Below the pieces are notes generated by a model. That model was not told the DNA's origin and did not search any database. It worked only from the letters and a program-made list of their open reading frames with translations. 64,000 nucleotides of DNA, from assembly GCA_009746045.1 (NCBI GenBank), contig RPFO01000436.1, forward strand, positions 2,429,953-2,493,952, read 5' to 3'. The stretch comes from Mesostigma viride (Eukaryota; Streptophyta; Mesostigmatophyceae; Mesostigmatales; Mesostigmataceae). Positions 45,801 through 64,000 of the stretch are shown here, piece by piece (positions within the stretch are counted from its first letter, which is position 1; every line of letters begins with the position of its first letter). The position numbers and the translations under genes were made by a program.

Positions 45801-46366
45801 TGTGTAAGTACATTTCTGCCTCCCCTGGGTTGGTCTTACATGGGGTGGACTATGAGCGGCCTATTCACTTGTCCGCGTATTGTGATAGCAGTTTGGATAG
45901 TGCTAATATCTCTAAGCTCCGTGGGCGCTGTGCCGCTGTGGTGCTTTTGAGTAATTCTGCCACTGTCCATGTCCCTGAATCTTCCCCTTCACCCTTTGCG
46001 TGGTTTTCTCGCTTACATCGGCGGGTGTATGTGGGTAGTGACACTGCAGAGGCTCGTGCCTTCTGCGAGACTGCTGAGGAGTTGATGTATTTCCGTGCGG
46101 TTCTTCGGTGGTGTTTGAAGTTTTGCCGTGTCATTCCACAGGTTGATACCACCATCTTCACGGATTCGCAGTCGCTGATTGACTTTTTGGCTGATCCTTA
46201 TGCGCGCACGCGCAAGCTCGACTTCCTTCGTGCCAAAGAATATAGTGACGCTGTTTCGCTGTACCATGTTCGCGACAATGATAACATTTCAGATGCTTTG
46301 ACCAAGCTGTATGCCAAGGCTAGGCCTCAGTATGACAAGCTTCGTCTAGTTCAGGCGACACTTTAA
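42893..46366 (+). CDS. Pol of the copia-type element: integrase, protease-like, RT, RNase H
   Basis: 1157 aa from ATG 42893; the frame is closed upstream by TGA at 42863-42865. Order seen: integrase zinc-binding part LHHVLGHGTHAIRFA then CHQCQ (about 32-66); integrase core with Asp in LVCDILF (about 93), Asp in GMQFDQQF (about 147) and Glu in GIAERAV (about 176); an SH3/chromo-like RWLGPAKVISCD with NRVKPY (about 285-325); a retropepsin-like segment with LVDTQARTSIVSS (Asp 484) and PPILGQNFL (about 545); RT with LMDFSKAFLNG and the HVDDVDCMG box (about 848); RNase H with AYCDSS (about 996) and the copia-type ending SDALTKLYAK. Classical copia order is protease first; here the protease-like domain follows integrase, and DTG is DTQ. 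Confidence 0.85.
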   Translation: MQAGLMHVDRDDGGSLATPGEVLSLTAVAARLHHVLGHGTHAIRFARALAPGTKLASTVQSMYSGCHQCQSTAPKRARRHVKHPPLERGHLVCDILFQDQAVYLLGIDRFSHFVSVVPLKSQHVGDLLEGIDLLDSMFSMVTGMQFDQQFKWAAKEPGYEFVGTVGREDHESQGIAERAVQEFKLLATRRGDHMPHSEFSSRLLWALAVCRSLNNRVLMSTQDGVLVTAEGLQFGQYHDVVVDVYKDHLASRFQRLVQLDRRRGAYEPSVGHDVWLHKEGALGKRGRWLGPAKVISCDAAMRKCVVDYEGTEVTMAWNRVKPYMRDVEAWSRVLELYSDPSRLSSTVTPPSSSAPVCDNAGDSGTSAPSGEAELELQSGDYDDDVAVVAHHLHTLGVEQAESLRDSLPNLPPSGVGREDPCVGRDSTQGSSCLERPSRKGFLTLAVERLMRKPPTDALQNPVKAAMVSAFGTLGDQHGMRMLVDTQARTSIVSSLHYNPVRPSVHWECVTDFAGSTKFPVLGVIDVNVMGVLVEFCVVEGYSGPPILGQNFLVREDVWVNSTCLRREGHADLPLEDYAVMSDCQLVAVIGNIRHVNYARESDVPLVTQLLLPKRPSLASLGIGRHDVATQSPISYHDADVECQTEEGLDGWTKAIIASGERWLAYRAVEPVDEVPSGARLLRHKWTLERKLVPDTTTRVPFVRPVVLEFSGTSDLPDNAISAPGLIKDNWRMVLSFYLGQLNKGLPYESALMDFSKAFLNGDPKLAENVWAGTTRLYVRCPPLWQPIMGKKFLRLLKGVDGTVTGPRIWRLCLERLLLDVMHMYYHDLDPSLFVGSWEGQPVFVFIHVDDVDCMGPTPWLDWFCATVAQHFPVGKVIRRVLDKYVKFCGVDTMLTKDASGRYVMKLRAAGDYVQELITQLSSLTSQYIQPAECGSLRGKLNWLVSTVSPDLAVLARLPDDLMCSLSRNVMCKYISASPGLVLHGVDYERPIHLSAYCDSSLDSANISKLRGRCAAVVLLSNSATVHVPESSPSPFAWFSRLHRRVYVGSDTAEARAFCETAEELMYFRAVLRWCLKFCRVIPQVDTTIFTDSQSLIDFLADPYARTRKLDFLRAKEYSDAVSLYHVRDNDNISDALTKLYAKARPQYDKLRLVQATL

Positions 46367-46783
46367 ATTGTCCCTGTCTGATTTCAGGGTTACATCTTGC
46401 CCTGGCTGATGTGTGTTTTCACTCTTTTCTGAATTTCCTATTTAAAATTGGCATTGACCATGGCCTTGATGCTTCTCTCTGCGGGAGAGTTGCATACTAT
46501 GTAATGGGCTCTTGTCTGGGTTTTCACCCGTTGATGCTTGGCGGTGGCCGGCATACTATGTTTCCGGGTTTCCCCAGTGTGGTACGATGAATAAATGACT
46601 TGCCATAATGATGTGTGTCTTGCACATGCATCCAAGTTCATGCGACCGCTATGCTTGTTGGTGTTGTTTCCCAACAAGACTTTGCCACTACTAGGATTGT
46701 GAAGTCGGTGACTGGGATGCGGCCGTACCGATCATCTTGAGTACATCCCTGTCCGTACCGACTCACAAAGAAAAAGAAGTCGG

Positions 46784-47059
46784 AGTTGTACTGTGTAGTT
46801 CTACTCAGTACCATAAATCCTAGTGTGGACGCCGCGCCGTCAGCATCTTTGCTGCGACGGAATCTTGTGAACGGCATCTAGCGTCGCGCCGAGGAATCTC
46901 GGACTATGTTAAGCAAGTCCAATGCACGATGATAAGTTAATGAGAAATAAATGCAACGTGACGGCGGACGAGGTAGCCGCCGGCGTGTTCCTCTGCGTAG
47001 CACCAAAGCACTTGCCTCTCGACGAAGAGCGTTGGTATCCAAAACACATTATTGCAACT
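46784..47059 (+). repeat. 3' LTR
   Basis: 276 bp, no difference from the 5' LTR found by eye. Confidence 0.9.
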
Positions 47060-47371
47060 ACTGTAGGTGTAAGTTGGCGATGCCATGGTAACCGGAGATG
47101 TCCGTCCTATAGTCAGCGAAAGTTGGTGCGAGAGGTCCCCAGTTCGATTCCGGTCGGATTCATTTGCAGATCGCGTTTTTCCGCGTTTTCCGCGGCCCGG
47201 CACTGAACGCAAATGGTTTTCACCTTTGCGGAGTGCCTGATGAGAATAGTAAGGTGCATGGCATGCATGCAACACGCCTGCGACGGTTTAGATCGTTATG
47301 TATTCTTCACCCTGCTATCCATTTCGATCCATCCACAGTTCAGAATTATCTCACTTTTCACTGCTGATTAA

Positions 47372-49628
47372 GGGGAGGTGGCACCCCAAAACCCTTAAAA
47401 ATTGAACTATGGTAATAACACTTGAAATTCATTTGCACAATGCTGAAATATGATTGCGGGCACTAAATAACATCTCTTGTGACTTGTCCATGCACTTGTT
47501 GGGGGTACTACCCCCAAGTATACGCCAATATTGCGCTATAAATAGAAAAAGACGCTAATTAGGGCTGGGTATGCCCCAGCCAATGCACACATTTGTTGGC
47601 AACCAAAAATCAACCATTTGTAGTTCCCTGAGTGTGTAGCTTGCTGAGCTATTTACATCATGGAAATGGCAAAACCTTGAACAGTTATTAATTTTCCCGC
47701 AAAACAGGTCTTTTTTTACCGGACATTGGGAATCAACATATCATAAACACTTCAGATAAGGCCACAAAATCAAGCGAAAATCCGGCTAACAGGGGGACAG
47801 CAGTGGTCCAAGTCCCAGGTCATTCCGACAATTAATTAATTAATTAAACTCGTGCTCCCGTTGGGGAGTCACGGAGCACCGAAGTGCTTTTAATCCCTGT
47901 GTGTGCACTACAGGAGAAAGGGCAGAGACCCCCAGTCTCCTTCATGCCAAAGGCATGCCACAGCTGCAATCGGGCGCGGCTAGCTAAAAGGACAGGCTAA
48001 CGATCCGGCAAACTGTGGGTGCAATAAGACCCATGTGAGCATATCATAGCAAGGAGCGTGGGCAAGTAATCTGAACATAGCCAGGGCGTAGCATGGCTGT
48101 ACTAGGACTAGGCTAAGGCTATGGCTGGTTGTGTACCGTGCGTTGGCGGCACGTGACTAGGTGTGTTGGCACAGCTAGGCAACATTCTAGGCATTCCGAC
48201 AAGTCTAGCTCAAGTTATAAGGTTTTGCGTGCTAAAACCTGAACATACGCTAAATGAGGTTTTTCTGTGTATAAGGCCACCTAGACAGCATGTTTTCCAT
48301 CCAAGAAGCCAAAAAACATGCCCAACTCGATCACACAACATAAGAAAAGGCTAGGCACCTCATCTGCCCTCCCCTGCCCTCAGCATGGCCAGCCTTGCCA
48401 GCGTGCGCATAGCAACACCTTCGCTAGGCATACACGCACCAAGAGAGCATACACTATGCTCAGCCCAAGGTTACCATGTAAATTTATGCCAAGAACTCAG
48501 CAAGTATACGTGTAAAAACCTTAGAAAGACTGCCCAAGCAGTAGAGGCAACTGCAGCCTGCAAACTTGGCAGCAAATCATACATGCTGTCTGCCATGCAT
48601 TCACATCCTATCCAGCTTGCCTTGCTGCACACATAGCAGGGAAGTCTTAATGGTTATAGCTCAAGGAAAGCAATAAAAACACCTATCTAATGCAATGCCA
48701 CTCATGCAGTATGGCCAGCAAAAGAACCACTCTCACCTTCCTTTCCAATATGGCAATTTGCTAAGAAGCTGATGCCAGCTTGTTAGCCTCTAGGCACATG
48801 CCGGATGTCTTTACTAAAACAGGCGCGTCAGATCCGGCACATAACAAAGCGTCTGAGCAAGCTCATGTCCAAAGGATTATGGAAAACAAATGTCAACACA
48901 TTACCAACAACTTGACCTCGGCGCCTTAAGCATGCCAGCCACAAACTACACGAAATTGTACGAAATTGCTAGGAATCTGACGATGCAACCGAAAGGAATG
49001 GAGCGCTTCCTGCAGGGAAACTGCCCGAAAAAAAGGCGAAAGGCCGACGTTGTTGCACCTGCCTGCGTGGAAATGTTTCATGCATAAACTGGCACGCAAG
49101 CTCGAACAATAAAAGACATCATCCATTGATCAGGCGAACAAGGAAGGTGCGCCTTCCGTGAATACGTCGAAGGCGACATGCGCAGGCCTGCGTAGGTTCT
49201 TACCTTGAATGCCGGAAATGTAAAAGAAACCGGGAAGCTTCGGCACAAACTCGACAACACCATTAAGTTAGCTTCATAATCGCTCTTTAGAGCCTACGTT
49301 GCCTCACAATAGCTGCCGTAAACCTGCATTAAATTTCATGATCCGCAAGAGAAATTATATCCTGGACCCCCGCGCCCGTAGCCGTTCGAGAAATTAGCGA
49401 TATTGCAAACCGTAAACTTTCCGCCATGACATGAGGTAATCAACTAATCTTCTGCGAAATTCAAGCATTTTTTCTAGCTGTTTACGTGCCATATCGATTA
49501 ATATTGCATAAAGGCATGCCGCCATGGCCACCTCCGCGAGGGTTGAGCGGTCCGGGCACACATTATACACCGTACGGACGGTACCGCGAATTTTTTGGCG
49601 CGGAAAATATTCGGCGCGCCACGTCCCC
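47372..49628. mobile_element. TTAA-flanked DNA element with GGGGA ends (member 2)
   Basis: TTAA at 47368-47371 and 49629-49632; inverted ends GGGGAGGTGGC and GGGGACGTGGC. Internal landmarks shared with member 1 (20752-23220) show one family. It contains a short L1-like 3' end (47830-47880). No transposase was recognised. The right flank (49640-49680) is itself an L1-like 3' hairpin, so the element probably landed in that element's (TTAA)n tail. Confidence 0.6.
47830..47880 (-). repeat. L1-like retrotransposon 3' end: hairpin plus (TTAA)n tail
   Basis: Same GACTCCCCAACGGGAGCACG sequence and tail as at 5697 and 18641, inserted inside the TTAA-flanked element. Confidence 0.6.
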
Positions 49629-49639
49629 TTAATCCACTG

Positions 49640-49680
49640 CACACGTGCTCCCATTGGGGAGTCAAGGAGTATTAACCCAC
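49640..49680 (-). repeat. L1-like 3' hairpin, tail displaced
   Basis: CTCCC-CAAT-GGGAG hairpin with GTTAATACTCC upstream. The expected (TTAA)n tail is replaced by the TTAA duplication of the neighbouring element. Confidence 0.45.
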
Positions 49681-49689
49681 AGCACATGA

Positions 49690-51928
49690 TCAGCCCCCGG
49701 CCTTGAATTGTTTTCGCCCTCCATGATGGTCTTCATACAGACAGCCATGCGCACGGCTTTCACGCCTTTCCTCTCGGACGACTAATGGATCTAGCTCCCT
49801 GGCACAACATTGCATGGAATGCCATGCGCCCCGGAACAGTGGTCTCATGCAAGTTTACATATACGATTTACTTTATTGCCAGCATTTAATTCAATTTGCC
49901 ACCCGATCGCAGGCCTTTCCTTGTGCCTACTTAATGAGGGTGTGGGTAAGCGGATCCTTGGGGACCAGACAGTGGAGCCCTCTAAAGCTAGCATGACGCA
50001 GGGTGCACAGGGCGAAATCGAAGCAGCAGCTGCGCCCAGCCGTGTACCATGCTGGAGTTATATTATTGAAAACCTATGTGCAGGACGGTAACTCCTGCAA
50101 CCCCCAGCCACTTCCTACTTACCTCAGAACCCGCGGCAATGGGTATGGCAAGGGGAGGGGATGCCCGCAGGGGAGTGCAGGGCCCTCTTGACTCCTCTTT
50201 CGGGCCCTTCGGCTCGCTCTACTTCTAAGAACACCTTACCGAGGCCAACCAAGATACCCGCAGAAGCAAACGGCTCCTTGAAATACTTCCTAAGCCCATT
50301 AAATCCGTCTCCTTCTCGGCACATGTATATTACCCCGTCTGGGGCCAGAACCGTGGCCACCTGGTCATAACACCTGTTGCACCTGGCAGCCACACAACCT
50401 AGTTAATGATATGCCTCGGCAGGGTTGCCTGCAGCCATGCCGCCATGATTCATGGCGGCAAAAGAGCATGGGCAGTGGGCACTCTCTAAAACTATCTCGG
50501 GCAGGCCTGAGGCCGCGCCCCGTAGCACACCCGCTCCGTGGCGCATGCCACTCTTTCAACAGCTGATAATTAGCCAACGCCGAGACTGCGTCAACCCCTA
50601 GAACGGGCCTGCCCAAGGCTAGGGCAACCACAAGGTGTGGCACCATCACCGACCCCTATAAACCCCTTGCCCACTGCAATGGAGCTGCCGTGTACCATAG
50701 TAGCGCCCACGCTTCTACGAGCACTACGAGCGGCCCTTGCTCCTCGAAAGCGACATATGCCTGGGCACCGTGGCTACGCATGGCCATGCGACAGCATTGA
50801 ACCTGCCATCTGCCCCGCAAAGCTCATCCTTGACGAGCGGCGGCAGTAATGTCGTCAAACAATGCTGCCAAAAGCCCCTCACGCTGCCACTACATAGCAG
50901 TGACCACCCCCCTCCGAAGAAATTTCCAACTCCTGGACCATTTTTCTTGCCACAGGCTTCACACCAGTAACTGCCTGGGCAGAGGGACCCGCTCGTGCCG
51001 CCAAGCCATGTGGACGGAGCAGCTAAACTGCATCCAACAGCCCAGGGTGCTGCCCACAAGGCAGGACAACCCACCAAGGGCATCCTCGTGGCCTCCATGT
51101 TGAGGCCCCCCGCCGCCTATATCCCTGTTCGAAAGCCAGCGAATACCCTGCCTCCCCCAGAAGTGGATTACGTCTTCCACCGCAGGCATCTAAGGGCCAA
51201 GGGTTGCCCATTGTTGCCAAATGCTGCCGCTTGTGACATCGTCGCTACACGGCCCGTCCTCCTCCCCCTCTCTTCCGGCTCCCCAGCTCCTGCCATCGTC
51301 CTCCCGCATGGCCTGGCCCGCCTTGTGCGGTGAGGGGTGCAAGAGTAAGGGTGTGAGAGCACCTGTTCCAACGCTCCAAGCCCACACTGCTTGCCTCCCA
51401 TCTCATGCATAAAGGGTATGCGCATCCAGTCACCCCTGGCAGACGTGTGCATGCATGCCTGACCATTGCCGCATCTGATGCTACACAGACGGGGTGAGAT
51501 GACCCATGCACCACGCCCAAAACCCTGGGACAGCCACCAAGGGGGGCCCACCAGTTAGCATCATACAACTACACCGCCATACGCCCCGACTCAAGAGCAT
51601 GACGGGGCACATGAGGGAGAGAACGAGGGGAGGCCGGGGCAATCTCCGGAGATCACTGCCAGGGATGCTCTCACACAACAGGTGCCGCTAACAGGTGTGC
51701 AAGTGCAAGAGAGGGCCGCCATGGCCTCACATGACCGTGCCTACGTTGACGCCAAGTCCTCATCGCAGCCATCTGAACATCAACACCCTCGAACCCCAGG
51801 AATCCAGCGCTGTAGGGCTGAGCGGGTAAATGGCGGCCCATCTATATCCATGCGAGCCCAGCATACAGGTCTCCCTCGTATGGCAGAATAAGGGTGCCAC
51901 TCCCACACCCGTTAGAGTCTTGGCCGCT
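49690..51928. other. GC-rich intergenic region, no supported gene
   Basis: Several ORFs of 60-127 codons on both strands, with no family resemblance or consistent splice pattern. The most coding-like is 50124-50393 (-), with CNRCYDQVATVLAPDGVIYM and KYFKEPFASAGILVGLGKVF, but no known domain. The far end is probably the 3' flank of the helicase gene. Confidence 0.35.
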
Positions 51929-57776
<5,848 letters not shown>

Positions 57777-58277
57777 CGATCGCTCACGCAAAACTGCTTC
57801 CCTCTATCCCGTTCTTTCCACGATTATCCTTGCAAAGCCACTTTATGGTGCCCGTCTCGGCAGGCCCTTTTCCCGCCTCTGCTGTGCCCTGTGCTCGTGC
57901 GCACGCCAGCGTCTATCGTATGTGCTGTCTCTCTCGGCAATATGGCACTGGTGCACGAAGGTCGACACCATGCAGGCACCAGCGACACAGCTGTCGTCGC
58001 ATGGTCGTCCAGGCCGGCGGCGCGGCGGGCGGAATTGGCCACGCATCGAGTTATTATACTGTACGGTACTGTAGCACTGTCAAGCATGTCCAGGGACCAG
58101 GGCATCTCCACGGGGGGATACCGTAGGTTGGCCCATGACCCATGACTGGCGTGGGATAATAGATTGACAGATTTGACTGACCGACTCATGAGTCAGGACT
58201 GACGGACTGACTGACTGACTATCAAAAGACTATCAAAAGACCACTCAGACTGACTGACTGACTGAATGACGGTATAG

Positions 58278-58308
<31 letters not shown>

Positions 58309-58941
58309 GTCTCACGCCGCCCAGGGGCAGCAGAGAATCTATAGTGACGGGATAGTAGGGCAGTCAGTCTAGTAGGTGAGTAGGATTGCTGGCCGCGGAC
58401 TATTGGCGGTCAGTCTGATGACCGGCCAAGTGCAGGAAACGTGGGATTTCTGCCAGGAACAGCCGGGAATGGCGTTTGCTCATGTCTTGTTGTTGTTGTT
58501 TTTGTTGCCCACGCCGCACACGTCTCATGTCTCCCCCAAATATACTTGAATCACAAGACGGAAACATACGGCTCTATGACGGCCGCACATGCACTGCACA
58601 GGCACAGCACGCTGATGCCTCCGCGTGCGCACATGGCAACTGCCAGCTGTGCCAACGCAGATTGAAGTTTTCATGGTGGGTCAATTGAAGGCAATTTCTT
58701 GTCGATCAATTTATGACCCAGCAATGCTGTTGCGAGTAAAGCATGTCACGCCATAAAAGGTAGGCCTGAGACTTGCAATTGGAGACGAGTAATTCAATTT
58801 AATATTTGCTACGGAAAAGAGGAAACCTGCGCATCGTTTGCTGGGGAGCCAGTCACGCGTAGATCCTTTGGTCAGACTGACGAAACTATCAACCCATAAC
58901 CTTGAAATAAAAGGATTTGTTGCGTGAACCTGGCTTTAGAC
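57777..58941. promoter_or_regulatory. Shared upstream region of two divergent genes, with microsatellites
   Basis: 1165 bp between the helicase and LON-domain start codons. It contains (CTGA)n-like repeats (58195-58262) and (GTT)n (58277-58307). A TATA-like AAATAAAAGG lies at about 58907. No defined operator can be assigned. Confidence 0.4.
58195..58308 (+). repeat. (CTGA)n and (GTT)n microsatellites
   Basis: ACTGACTGACTGA tracts around an ACTATCAAAAG duplication, then about ten GTT units. Confidence 0.9.
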
Positions 58942-63904
<4,963 letters not shown>

Positions 63905-64000
63905 GTGGGTGGGTGCTCCGAACCCGACGGGCGGACACGGGAGCATCCACGCTAGCTATGTACGTCTGGCTGTCTATATACCCGCATGACATGCGGTGCA

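Larger units (their letters stand above)
41172..47059 (+). mobile_element. Copia-type LTR retrotransposon, structurally complete (5888 bp)
   Basis: The LTRs 41172-41447 and 46784-47059 are 276 bp each and identical by eye, so the insertion is recent. They start AGTTGTACTG and end TTGCAACT instead of the usual TG...CA. The target duplication is ACTGT (41167-41171, 47060-47064); the uninterrupted SINE copy shows this sequence once, confirming the boundaries. A purine tract AAAGAAAAAGAAG (about 46767-46779) precedes the 3' LTR. No standard primer-binding site was recognised downstream of the 5' LTR. Gag and pol are separate ORFs. Confidence 0.9.
41012..47245 (+). mobile_element. SINE-like repeat (copy 2), split by the LTR retrotransposon
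   Basis: Flanked by an exact 14-bp duplication ATAGTAAGGTGCAT (40998-41011 and 47246-47259). The repeat itself is 41012-41171 plus 47065-47245 (341 bp); the rest is the LTR element. Its tRNA-like block is at 47101-47158. It matches copy 1 (35583-35901) along its length. Confidence 0.65.

Noticed and set aside
49810-51891. Several 60-127 codon ORFs on both strands
   Set aside because: No homology signal, no splice consistency and overlapping frames; not supported as genes.

Overview
This is eukaryotic nuclear DNA, most likely from a GC-rich microalga of the green lineage. Evidence: spliceosomal introns with GTAAGT, GTGGGT and GTGCGT donors; a DDX3/DED1-type helicase with a YVPPHLRN motif; a plant-type stand-alone LON-domain protein with a transit-like N-terminus; a proline-rich cell-surface protein; and dense simple repeats. 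The species cannot be fixed from the sequence.

Four host genes are supported: (1) the 3' part of a large TSP1/EGF-like single-pass membrane protein (1-5628, +); (2) a two-exon membrane protein of unknown function (38579-39996, +); (3) a five-exon DEAD-box helicase of the DDX3/DED1 family (51929-57776, -); (4) the first four exons of a LON-domain protein (58942-63904, +, running off the window). Genes 3 and 4 are divergent and share a 1.2 kb upstream region.

Mobile DNA dominates 6-50 kb. The centre is a (GGAT)n tetranucleotide array that can be followed from 7307 to 33484. All five array blocks read GGAT on the + strand. Inserted in it, left to right, are: an L1-like retrotransposon remnant (-), itself split by a 6.1 kb TTAA-flanked piggyBac-like element that carries a 4.4 kb CACTA-like element; a 3.2 kb element with CACATCA ends (copy A); a degraded L1-like retrotransposon (-) with reverse transcriptase, split by a 2.5 kb TTAA-flanked element and by a 1.35 kb hAT element; and a second, inverted copy of the CACATCA element (copy B). 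The L1-like elements end in a small hairpin plus a (TTAA)n tail, and these tails abut the array.

Between 34 and 50 kb lie another L1-like remnant interrupted by a SINE-like repeat, gene 2, a second SINE-like repeat that received an intact-looking copia-type LTR retrotransposon (41172-47059, LTRs identical by eye, 5-bp duplication confirmed by the unfilled SINE copy), and a second member of the TTAA-flanked family. The retrotransposon has an aspartic-protease-like domain between integrase and reverse transcriptase, an unusual order.

The LON-domain gene is odd as well: its introns hold degraded tandem copies of the neighbouring exon-intron junctions. All calls come from reading the sequence; no searches or alignments were run.
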